64,000 nt of DNA, from the NCBI GenBank assembly GCA_002104905.1, contig MCFE01000143.1, forward strand, positions 91,647 to 155,646. Direction: 5' to 3'. The translations under genes and the position numbers were made by a program. Numbering within the stretch: position 1 is the first letter of the stretch; every line of letters begins with the position of its first letter. The notes below the pieces were generated by a model. It searched no databases. It was not told the origin of the DNA and saw only the letters and a program-made list of their open reading frames with translations. Positions 34,711 to 43,840 of the stretch are shown piece by piece. The stretch is from Basidiobolus meristosporus CBS 931.73 (Eukaryota; Basidiobolomycota; Basidiobolomycetes; Basidiobolales; Basidiobolaceae).

Positions 34711-35115
34711 GGCTTGCCAGTTGTATTCGGAGAAACGTAATCGCTAGTTCGATGTGTACCAGCTTACGTGACCATTGTCCGATTTATATTCGCTCGCCCT
34801 TGCAACGTGATATCCCGTGAGCCCATGATACCAATGGGACTTGCTGTAGTTAAATGGTTTGCATCGATCGCCTTTTCCCTGCTTTAGTAGTGTGGGTTAC
34901 CTTCGTTTTCTAACCCTAACTCCATCCTTCTGCACGTACCCACTACCCCTAAATGATACATATCTCTGAGAGACTTGAATGGCTGTCAGGGACTACATGT
35001 TGATCGCACTAGTACCTACGCTCCACCCCCACATCAAACTAGGGCTGGGCTACGAATGATGGTGCCATCTGGGATAACAGACTGGCTGCCTCAGTAACGT
35101 TCACGTGGATAGCTA
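34680..35115. repeat. Upstream segment shared with secreted protein 10 (copy 1)
   Basis: From the start of gene 8 to about 35,115 the sequence is nearly identical to 37,010-37,455, upstream of gene 10. It includes the TATA-like box (34,781-34,790) and CTACTAAAGCAGGG (34,877-34,890). Beyond about 35,150 the two diverge. Confidence 0.75.
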
Positions 35116-35695
35116 TGTGATATTTTCTATTTCATTACTGACTGGGCATCTCATTTGAAATGTTGCAAATGTTATAGTTGTGGCAGCTAAATCCTTCACA
35201 GGCATTAGTAAAGTTTGTTGCACCCTTAGACAAGATTCATTTAAACGGTGCTTACAGTACCAGAATGTTTGTGATAACACTAGTATAGACGTTATGTGTA
35301 GCACAGGTTTTTTTGCACTCATCTTCCCAATGCTTACTATGGTTTCAATCTTAATGGCAATGAAGTGCATTTAGGGTTCCTAACTTCAACATATATTAAT
35401 ACAGTATGTTATTTTACTTTATATACATTCTAGCTCAGTAAGAATAGCAGCTACAATAAACATATATGACTTTCAAGCACATCATAGTGGTGATTGTCCA
35501 AATTCGAATACGTGATCTAATATAGCTATCAAGAATAGCACAAGACAGATAAAGGCAAGGTATTGAGAGACGACAGCTTTTGTGCGATATTGCTTTATTG
35601 CTAAATGCAACCAGTGTCGGCGTATCTATAAAGCGATACAGAATTCTGGCTGTTTTTCTTCGATAATACTAATTTCACAGACAACACAGCCTTGA
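35116..35695. other. Array spacer without recognised gene
   Basis: The left part (35,150-35,380) is unique. The right part (35,500-35,690) repeats the 3' flank found next to members 4, 7 and 8 ('GGCTATCAAGAATAGCACAA' and onward). Confidence 0.4.
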
Positions 35696-35992
35696 CTAGT
35701 GATCATGGTGACGATCATCCCAATCCTGGTCGCGATCTCCATCCCAGTGCTCATCGTGGTCCCCTTCCCAATGATCATCATGATCCCAGCCATCATGGTC
35801 GCAGAATGGCCCGGTGTGATCCTCCTCACGACAGACTGTCTCCTTGCCACACTTCGTCTCCACCCAGTCGTCGTTGACACAGCGGATAATGGTGCGGTCA
35901 TCCTCGGACGAGCACCGGCTTTCATTGTGGGTGCATCCGATCACCACTTGGCTCAGAAGGGATAGAACAATTAATGCAGCGAAGACTCTCAT
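35696..35992 (-). CDS. Small secreted six-cysteine protein 9
   Basis: 98 residues from ATG 35,992. A longer in-frame start at 36,052 adds 20 non-hydrophobic residues before the signal peptide and is rejected. The signal peptide MRVFAALIVLSLLSQVVIG is slightly different. Core and tail match member 8 residue for residue from the first cysteine on. The promoter pair is present but weaker (TATATTT at 36,063; CTAAAGCAGG at 36,155-36,167). Confidence 0.85.
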   Translation of the reverse strand: MRVFAALIVLSLLSQVVIGCTHNESRCSSEDDRTIIRCVNDDWVETKCGKETVCREEDHTGPFCDHDGWDHDDHWEGDHDEHWDGDRDQDWDDRHHDH

Positions 35993-36752
35993 GGTTTGCC
36001 AGTTATATTCGGAGAGATAAAAGTCTTGATGATTAGCATTCAACAACACCAATTCTCAATTTATATTTCTTCAGCTTCTCAGTATAGAAGCACAAGAGTT
36101 TTTTGCGCCAATGGCACTTTGCGCTTGTAAATGAACCGCATTGATCATCCTTTTCCTGCTTTAGTTATTTGGATATACCTCTTTTACTTCAGAGTTTCTA
36201 TCACACGTTTGAATCCTCCCCCCCCCCAAAAAAAATAACGGCGATTATTGTGCAGCTCTGTTGAATGTAAGGGGTATGATGATCAGTACTAGTATATATA
36301 CATCCCACTCTAAAAGTGCAACACTATAAATGAGGGTCATATATTATTCAACCTACCGTTCATTAAGTAGATGTTTTCATGAGCAATTTCACTTAACATT
36401 TTTATCAAACTGCAGCTAGGAAGGTATGTTCATGTTTGAGTCGTAATATCTAAACTCACAATAGTGTTATTGAAGCGAACCATCCCTATAGTCTGCATTT
36501 GATTCAGTCAAAATTTTGAGTGTCAATATGGCTGTAGCAAACGTATTTCGCTGACTATTTACGATATTCAAACATATCAATTTATCTTGTAGTATAAACA
36601 CTGCGAAAGATATTTATGTAGAGTATTGAGTAACAACGGTGCAACATGTACCATTTTATTGAATGCGATCAGTTTCAATAGATTTATGAATCTACATAAA
36701 GCAATTGATGATTCTCTTAAATAAAGGGTTGACCATATACAGTCGAGATTGA
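35993..36752. other. Array spacer
   Basis: It holds the promoter of gene 9, a C/A homopolymer stretch near 36,218-36,236, and otherwise AT-rich DNA with no recognised gene. Confidence 0.4.
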
Positions 36753-37040
36753 TTAGTGGTCATCCTCCCAGTGCTCGTTGTGGTCTCCATCCCAGTGCTC
36801 ATCATGATCCCCTTCCCAATGATCATCATGATCCCAGCCATCATGGTCGCAGAATGGCCCGGTGTGATCCTCCTCACGACAGACTGTCTCCTTGCCACAC
36901 TTCGTCTCCACCCAGTCGTCGTTGACACAGCGGATAATGGTGCGGTCATCCTCGGACGAGCACCGGCTTTCATTGTGGGTGCATCCGATCACCACTTGGC
37001 TCAGAAGGGCTAGAACAATTAGTGCGGCGTAGACTTTCAT
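36753..37040 (-). CDS. Small secreted six-cysteine protein 10
   Basis: 95 residues, the shortest of the array. Signal peptide and core are as in member 8. The tail has three HW units (HWEGDHDE, HWDGDHNE, HWEDDH) and ends early, without the RHHDH end. It is the last intact gene of the same-strand array. Confidence 0.85.
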   Translation of the reverse strand: MKVYAALIVLALLSQVVIGCTHNESRCSSEDDRTIIRCVNDDWVETKCGKETVCREEDHTGPFCDHDGWDHDDHWEGDHDEHWDGDHNEHWEDDH

Positions 37041-37455
37041 GGCTTGCCAGTTGTATTCGGAGAAACGTAATCGCTAGTTCGATGCGTACCAGCTTACGTG
37101 ACCATTGTCCGATTTATATTCGCTCGCCCTTGCAACGTGATATCCCGTGAGCCCATGATACCAATGGGACTTGCTGTAGTTAAATGGTTTGCATCGATCG
37201 CCTTTTCCCTGCTTTAGTAGTGTGGGTTACCTTCGTTTTCTGACCCTAACTCCATCCTTCTGCACGTACCCACCACCCCTAAATGATGCATATCTCTGAG
37301 AGACTTGAATGGCTGTCAGGGACTATATGTTGATCGCACTAGTACCTACGCTCCACCCCCACATCAAACTAGGGCTGGGCTACGAATGATGGTGCCATCT
37401 GGGATAACAGACTGGCTGCCTCAGTAACGTTCACGTGGATAGCTATGTGATATTT
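37010..37455. repeat. Upstream segment shared with secreted protein 8 (copy 2)
   Basis: Nearly identical partner of 34,680-35,115, differing at only a few positions. It marks a recent duplication or gene conversion. It includes AATATAAATC (37,111-37,120, minus) and CTACTAAAGCAGGG (37,207-37,220). Confidence 0.75.
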
Positions 37456-37736
37456 TCTATTTCATTACTAATTGAGCATCTCGTTTGACGTGATGCCAAT
37501 GTTGGACTCGCACTAGCTAAGTATAGAGTTTAAACTATAAACAGGTGTAATGTAAACACAAGCAAGTAAGCATAAAGAAACTTCATATCTAAGTATGTCT
37601 TTTACCATTTGATGTCCAAAACGAGCTTTAAGAAGTGCATGCATTTATATGAATAGTCGCAGCAGGCCTATGAATCTATAGAGCTCTTAATAGATTGTGA
37701 TAGTGAAGACTGCATCATACATAGTACAGCTTTATT
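37456..37736. other. Intergenic
   Basis: No recognised feature. Confidence 0.35.
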
Positions 37737-37890
37737 AGTGCCCATCTTCACAATGCTTGACATGGTCCCCGCCGTCAGCATGGCCCTCACACCGATGCCG
37801 GTGATGGTCATCTCAGTGGCCAATGGTGCGCTCATCCTCGGAAGAGTACTAGCTTTCAATTGCGCATCCAACCATCACTTGGCCCAGTAA
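37737..37890 (-). pseudogene. Relic of a secreted protein gene lacking the cysteine core
   Basis: On the minus strand 'GCAIES' is followed by a stop, then 'YSSEDERTIGH', then another stop and a His/Asp/Gly-rich tail ('DDHHRHR..EGHADGGDHVKHCEDGH') that ends in TAA. It therefore keeps the first cysteine, the SSED.RTI segment and a tail, but the middle of the core is deleted and the signal peptide is lost or unreadable. It lies between the minus-strand array and the two plus-strand genes. Confidence 0.65.
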
Positions 37891-38656
37891 ATTCTTATTA
37901 CTCTGGTATACTTCTATTTTCAACTACCAAAGTCCCATCTTTACCTCATTGTGGGCCTACCAGCTATCAGTCAATTATAAATAATCGTCCCTTAGGATTT
38001 GACTATGATCAACCTCTGAATCTCTTGAAACACACATTTAGATATAGGTGGCTCGTTTCTATTCTGTCGGCTCCTATAGCACCATGAAGTACAAAAAGGT
38101 TGAACCCTCGAAGGTGATGCAACATATTTTGGTTGGCTCAAGTCTATATATCCGCATTGTTGGAGCATCAAATTGACAAGCATTCATTCCGACTTCTTTA
38201 CATGGTAGCTGTATGCTACATTTCCGTGTGATTTCAATCCTCATGGTATGCAACATACCCTCCTGTAATCCACCTCACAGCACACCTCTAGATATGCATT
38301 ATTGCTCCTGAATTCCAATTTCTCGCAGCACAAATGGTTAGTAAATCACCACTGGCCCCTACCTGGGCAAATAAGCTTGTGCTCTTTACTTTCGTTGCTC
38401 ACGTTCTCAGGGGATATAGATCAATTCGGAAATTGGCTGGATATTCGATTTTGCCTTAACGTACTAGCGGCAATCACACTCAAACCACAGTATTGTGCAT
38501 AGCAATGGTTTCTTCTTGTAGGTGCATAGGCAAAGATGTACATAAGTCGGCCCACTCTCTCAAGAATTCATTAAACAATCGATTTTCACCTCGACATCAA
38601 TATTGCACCCCCAAAAATCAAGCTAGACGGCATCTCTAACATATTCACAAGTCCAA
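37891..38656. other. Intergenic; promoter of secreted protein 11
   Basis: No recognised gene. The last 100 bases are A/C-rich with 'CAAGTCCAA' directly before the ATG. No clear TATA box is seen. Confidence 0.4.
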
Positions 38657-38995
38657 ATGAAAGTAATTATATCTCTATTCGCCCTTGCCCTTTTGAGTCA
38701 TGCTGTGATCGGATGTAGCACTAATGAAAGCAGATGCTCCTCTGATGATGACCGCACTATTGTTCGCTGCGTTAATGATGAATGGGTAGAGACCAAATGT
38801 GGTGTGGAGACCGTTTGTCGCGAAGAAGAACACACCGGGCCATTCTGTGACCACGAGGACTGGGATCATGATGACCATTGGGATGGCGACCATGACGATC
38901 ATTGGGATGGTGACCATGACGATCATTGGGACGCCCATGACGGTGACCACCATGACGACAGACATGGGGATGATGATCACGATGATGATTATTGA
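38657..38995 (+). CDS. Small secreted six-cysteine protein 11, long His/Asp tail
   Basis: 112 residues: signal peptide MKVIISLFALALLSHAVIG, core CSTNESRCSSDDDRTIVRC onward, then a tail of about 48 residues. The tail has three HWDGDHDD-type units, then DGDHHDDRHGDDDHDDDY. The core is more distant from the array genes than they are from each other, so it is an older duplicate. AATAAA lies at 39,052-39,057. Confidence 0.85.
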   Translation: MKVIISLFALALLSHAVIGCSTNESRCSSDDDRTIVRCVNDEWVETKCGVETVCREEEHTGPFCDHEDWDHDDHWDGDHDDHWDGDHDDHWDAHDGDHHDDRHGDDDHDDDY

Positions 38996-39557
38996 GGTGG
39001 TCAATGATTTTCCTATTATTGGCGACAATTGCATTCTCATGAACATATCAGAATAAAGTTAATCATTCCGTTCCTCATCCATTTGCATTGGGACTAGCTG
39101 TTTTTACGAATTTATGATAGTATATGTTTATCTTTATTTATGATGGTTTATCAACAATACGAGTAATTCAACTATATGGCCAGCAATAATTAGCAACTAA
39201 TACAAGTGTACATGAGGTATGTCTTCTATAGCCAGATTTTGCCATGCAATCAATCAAACATACAGCAGGATGTAATGAGGCGATATGATTTCATTGGTCA
39301 AATATCATCGGTGTATGGACTGGCTTTTTGGGAAATGCCATATGCACTCCTATCTCCCAAACTCATGTACTATGGCAGCAATGTGAATGTGCATGATACA
39401 TCTTGGGCAAGTCTCTCAGTATACTATTTAAGGCCGTTGCTTTACTTCTACTCACTCACACTCAATCTTCATATTAGCATCTACTGCGCACACACAAACA
39501 GCATACACATCAAGCAAACTAGATACATCCTACCTACAAGCACTCAGGAAAACCATC
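38996..39557. other. Intergenic; promoter of secreted protein 12
   Basis: CTATTTAAGG at 39,424-39,433 is a possible TATA-like element. The 100 bases before the ATG are rich in CA (CACACACAAACAGC), typical of a fungal 5' leader. An open frame at 39,206-39,628 overlaps the next gene out of frame and is not supported. Confidence 0.4.
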
Positions 39558-39926
39558 ATGAGATTCTATGCCACTTTACTTGCTCTTGCTCTCTTGAGCC
39601 AAGCTGCGATCGGCTGTACCCACAATGAAAGCAAGTGCTCCGAGAAAGACGATCGCACTATTGTCCGTTGTGTCAACGATGACTGGGTAGAGACCAAGTG
39701 CGGTGTTGAAACTGTTTGCCGCGAAGAAGAGCACACCGGGCCATTCTGTGACCACGAGGACTGGGATCATGATGACCATTGGGATGGTGACCATGATGAT
39801 CATTGGGATGGCGACCACGACGATCATTGGGATGGCGACCACGACGACCACCATGATGACCACCATGACGGCCATGAAGACTGGGATCATGACGACGGGC
39901 ACTGGGATGAGCATGGTGATCATTAA
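39558..39926 (+). CDS. Small secreted six-cysteine protein 12, longest tail
   Basis: 122 residues, the longest member. Signal peptide MRFYATLLALALLSQAAIG. In the core the SS of the others is replaced: CTHNESKCSEKDDRTIVRC. The tail is about 58 residues with three HWDGDHDD units, then HHDDHHDGHEDWDHDDGHW. Well over half of the tail is His or Asp. The DNA repeats closely (GATCATTGGGATGGCGACC), so unit number can change by slippage. AATAAA lies at 39,987-39,992. Confidence 0.85.
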   Translation: MRFYATLLALALLSQAAIGCTHNESKCSEKDDRTIVRCVNDDWVETKCGVETVCREEEHTGPFCDHEDWDHDDHWDGDHDDHWDGDHDDHWDGDHDDHHDDHHDGHEDWDHDDGHWDEHGDH

Positions 39927-40185
39927 GCTAGTCTAAGAGATCAGAGTATCAGTTGCATCGCTATGCCTCAAGTAACATTCATATCAATAAACAAGTTATA
40001 CCTGACAATCTCATCTATCTGGAAAACTGAGAAAGTACTCAGCGCTAGATTGCAATATGCTAGAAGAATACCATATAATCAATAACCTTGGCACGTTCAT
40101 TGGGGAACGTTCTTTACAAGATATGTTCGCTTATATTCCATCCGTGATACGAGACAAATAGGTGTCTCTATACTCCAATAGGATA
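39927..40185. other. Intergenic
   Basis: 3' flank of secreted protein 12. Nothing else is recognised. Confidence 0.35.
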
Positions 40186-40443
40186 TCACGTTTGCACCAT
40201 CAGAATATTCTGGTATACTGATCTTGATATTACACAGCGTATCCCGTTCACTTCATTCCATTCGCTAACCAACTTCAATAAGATTTGCTTATTCCGAAGA
40301 GCGAATTTCACCCCATGATTCATAGAGAAGGTACCCTCATCGAATGTCTCAACAGCAAGTTGGCTAAGAGCATATGCATCAACTGGACCGTTCGTAACAA
40401 GGAATGTCACACGAGGCCCAGGAGTGATTGTACTGATATCCAT
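40186..40443 (-). CDS. Possible small protein or exon, unrecognised
   Basis: An open frame of 85 codons (MDISTITPGPRVTFLVTNG and onward) with fairly ordinary composition and no overlap with another gene. No domain, signal peptide or homolog in the window is recognised. It could be a remnant or an exon of a gene whose other parts I cannot define. The evidence is only openness and composition. Confidence 0.25.
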   Translation of the reverse strand: MDISTITPGPRVTFLVTNGPVDAYALSQLAVETFDEGTFSMNHGVKFALRNKQILLKLVSEWNEVNGIRCVISRSVYQNILMVQT

Positions 40444-40600
40444 GATAACAACACAAGTGTAAGCGAGATGACACGAGCCAACTGGCCAGGTTAGCTTGAA
40501 ATTGAGGGATTTTATTTGACATGAGGGGGTTAAACAGTGAAGGATTATGGGATATTTATAAAATTAATTTCACTATTGCCGATGTTCAAACTTGGGTGAT

Positions 40601-42247
40601 TTAATTGAATTCCTTCTTCTCTTCAGAAAGCTCTCGGAGTTTAGCCTCTCTGTCCTCCTTGTAAGTATACTTGGTGGACAAGAAGATGAATACGAGATTG
40701 GCAGCAAGGCCGATACCGCAGTAGAGGAAGTACTTGGGAGGACCCTGCATAGAAGTTCCCACCAAAGCTTCTTCAATGGCAGTGACAACCAAGTTACCGA
40801 GGGAGACGGTGAGGAGCCAGAAGGATGAAGAGGTTGACTTCATTTGGCGACCGACCTGGGTATATGTGAATTGGAGACCGGTGGGGGAGACCATGGTCTC
40901 ACCAAGGGAGAGAAGGGCCCATTGGGGCAATTGCCAGGCTCCGTGCAGACAGTTAGGGCAGCTGGTGACCTTGCCACTCTTATCATGAGTACCATCAAAT
41001 TTGGATTGCACAATGTATTGGAGACCACCGGACAAAGCAAAGGAGAGGATCACAAGGAAGAAGCCAACAGCCATACGACGGAGGAGGTAGAACCGGATAC
41101 CACGTCTCTCGAGGAATGGGTAGAGAACCTTGGCGCAGAGGGGAACGAAGATCAGAATGAAGATGGTGTTGAAGATCGATGACTGTTCAGTAGAGATCTC
41201 GAGGGAGCCCCAGTTCTTGTTCATCATCTCATACTGCTCTTGCCATTCAGTACTTTGCTGATCGTAGATCATCCACCAGAACATGATTGGAAGAATCATG
41301 CCGAACACTTGACCAAACATGCGGATTTCCTCGACGAACAATGGGCCAACCAAGTCCTCGGCGAAGTTCAACCAGTTGCCACGGCGTTGGCGCTCCTCAG
41401 GGGTGGCCGAGGAGTACTTCTTGATGGCGTATACGGTACCCTTAAGCGCCTTCCAGGGAAGGAACTCGCCAATGGCTGGGACAATACGATAATGCTTGAA
41501 GCCCAAGATGAAGATCACCAATGCACATCCGAAAAGGCCAGCTGGAAGAATGAATGCACCAAAGTAACACTGTGAACCGAAGCAAGTAGCCTTATCCTTG
41601 ATCATTGGAGTGATGTATTGCGAGAGCAATGAGCCACTGTTGATGGAAATGTAGAACATGGCGAAGAACCAATCAAGGGCTTTGGTTTGATGAGGGAGAT
41701 ATTGATCACCACCGTGAGAAGAGACACATGGCTTGATACCACCGGTGCCGAGAGCAATCAGGGTCAAGGGAAGCATAGCAGTCCACAAGGGATAAGCGCC
41801 ATAGTTGCTGATCAATCCGTTGATTGAGAAGACAGCCAAAAGGATGGTACCAAGGAAGTAGACCACCGACAGGTAGACAATGGTGTGGTACTTGGCTAGC
41901 CAGGAGTCAGAGATGGCCGCACCGAGGAGGGGGAAGAAGTAACACATCATGTTGAAGGCGTGTGAATTCACCTTAGCCTGGACCGCATTAAGGCCCACGG
42001 CAGTCTTGAAGTATTGTTGAAGAAGATTTTTGATACCATAGAAAGTGAACCGTTCGCAGAACTCGTTGGGGATAATGTACCAAACAGCCTTAGGGATCTT
42101 ATTTGGATTCTCCAAAAGTTGTTGGTCAAGCTTTGCATTTAGCTCGCGTTCCAAACGTAAGAGTTCTTCTTCACGTTCAGTGAGTCTGTCGGTAGTACCC
42201 AGCTCCATTTGTTGGAGATTGTGATTGTCCTTCTCGTTTGCAGTCAT
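40601..42247 (-). CDS. POT/PTR2-family proton-coupled peptide transporter A
   Basis: 548 residues, no intron. A charged cytoplasmic N-terminus of about 50 residues is followed by about 12 predicted membrane spans. It has the POT hallmarks: NEFCERFTFYG (E-x-x-E-R, proton coupling), GTGGIKPCVSSHGGDQY, FFAMFYISINSGS and the late TGLQFTYTQVGRQMKST loop. The family imports di- and tripeptides with protons across the plasma membrane, supplying nitrogen. It is closest to C and D, with a long stretch after residue 270 almost identical to them. It differs from them in the first half and the last 20 residues. It is the only transporter of the block on the minus strand. TATAAAG (minus) lies near 42,293-42,299. 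Confidence 0.9.
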   Translation of the reverse strand: MTANEKDNHNLQQMELGTTDRLTEREEELLRLERELNAKLDQQLLENPNKIPKAVWYIIPNEFCERFTFYGIKNLLQQYFKTAVGLNAVQAKVNSHAFNMMCYFFPLLGAAISDSWLAKYHTIVYLSVVYFLGTILLAVFSINGLISNYGAYPLWTAMLPLTLIALGTGGIKPCVSSHGGDQYLPHQTKALDWFFAMFYISINSGSLLSQYITPMIKDKATCFGSQCYFGAFILPAGLFGCALVIFILGFKHYRIVPAIGEFLPWKALKGTVYAIKKYSSATPEERQRRGNWLNFAEDLVGPLFVEEIRMFGQVFGMILPIMFWWMIYDQQSTEWQEQYEMMNKNWGSLEISTEQSSIFNTIFILIFVPLCAKVLYPFLERRGIRFYLLRRMAVGFFLVILSFALSGGLQYIVQSKFDGTHDKSGKVTSCPNCLHGAWQLPQWALLSLGETMVSPTGLQFTYTQVGRQMKSTSSSFWLLTVSLGNLVVTAIEEALVGTSMQGPPKYFLYCGIGLAANLVFIFLSTKYTYKEDREAKLRELSEEKKEFN

Positions 42248-43840
42248 GATGGAAGACGAATGTAGTGAGGAATACTGGAGCCCTCTGGCTTGGCTTTATA
42301 GATTCCCAAAAGGAACACTGCTTCATATGATGTCGGACAAGATTTAATGGTGGATATTGCCATCACAGGTAGATTGAAAGCCTTGAAATTCCGCGACATT
42401 TAGGTAATTGTTGGGGAGCATGGACCTGGAAACAAGAGAAAACCGGATCTAACTCGACTGATCAATTCAAAAAAGTCGAATTTTTGGTGTGGTCCAAGGT
42501 CGCGGATTTCTCGATTTGGCTGATTCCTTAATGTAAAATCCCAAGAGTTAGTCATGTGGGAATATTCTTAGTCCATCTTAGCCCACAGGGAAGCCAAATT
42601 TGGGATTCCGTGCATTCGCGCATCATGTGGTTTTATCGACCATCCACTAATTCGGTGGTCGCGAGGTTGAGATGCCACGTCCTATTTGCACACTAGATAG
42701 TCTCAGACTCTACATCCCATGCCCACACTCTGACAGCACGTAGCTATGGTCAAGATTATGTGTTGTATATTTGTTCAGCATTTCAGAGGATCCATGTACA
42801 GATACAAAAGTGTAGGCAGAGAATAGTGACATGTTAATGAAAGAAACCGGTACTCAGAACAGGTTTTGTTGGCCATATCAGCTGCTTATTCAATCCCAAG
42901 GTGGGAAAACGGGTCTTCTGCGCAGCTTCCATGGATTTCCCCTGCGACATCCAAATAATCAATCACATCATCACTTCAAGCAGTCTAGCAAAAATATCAA
43001 CCATAACGCCAACGGTGCGAGTTTTACTTGTCTGTGGTGGGCAACTGGTGGGTTGTTTTCATTCACTGATTATGAATCAAGAAGATCCCCCAAATAGCAC
43101 CCATGTCACCATTAAGCTTACTGAAGTAATCTCGTTTCAGAATTGCACCACCCATTAGATGGTTCATCTGAATCGTGAGAAATTGTCGAGGATGCCGGCC
43201 TAATGGGCGCTACAACGATGATTTTAAGGCGAATCAGCCAGGTAGCATGGTTATCTTTCTATTTGGATCAATTCTGTCTTTGCATGGGAATACTCCAATT
43301 TATACGATATATTATATGGTGTGACCAACTAATGGCAATGCCATGATTTATAGTATGGGAATGGAAAACTTTCGCTAAGCATCTTTAAAGCGACACGTTA
43401 GTGGGAGGGAATAGAATGCAGTGCGTGATACAATGAACTGTTCACTTTCAAAATCGACTAAACTCTAAAGCAATCCATTTACAGTGAATCGTTTCAATGG
43501 AATTAAGGTTAAGTGCGAAAAAAGGTTAATCCAGATAGATTGAGTGGCGGCGGCTTTGATCACAAAGGGAGCACAGGGAGCCAAGCGATGCCTCTGTTTG
43601 ATGTAGATTGCTGAAAATTACAAGCAGCATCCAGAACGGATTGCAAGAACGGATCGATTGCAAGCTGGCATAGAGAGGGAACTGCAAATTGCCAAGAAAG
43701 GCGACAAAATCTACCACTGTGAAGTCTTGGGCAGAGTCAATCCAGAAAATACGTGAGAGTTTCTCGGAAAATGTTTCATATATGGCCCACGCTTATTGCA
43801 AAAAAGGATACTCTCATGACTCTGCAAAGGATCCTAATAA
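42248..43840. other. Intergenic 5' of transporter A
   Basis: About 1.6 kb with no convincing gene. Short open frames near 42,831-43,158 and 43,526-43,717 overlap on different frames and show no domain. Confidence 0.4.

Noticed and set aside
30457-38800. Open frames of 75-120 codons opposite each secreted protein gene (hydrophobic Val/Ile/Pro/Met-rich readings).
   Set aside because: They are antisense shadows: His/Asp/Trp codons read as Met, Val, Ile and Pro on the other strand. The sense frames have signal peptides and conserved cysteines; the antisense ones change with tail length.
39206-39628. 140-codon frame overlapping the start of secreted protein 12.
   Set aside because: It runs through the promoter and leader and enters the real gene out of frame.
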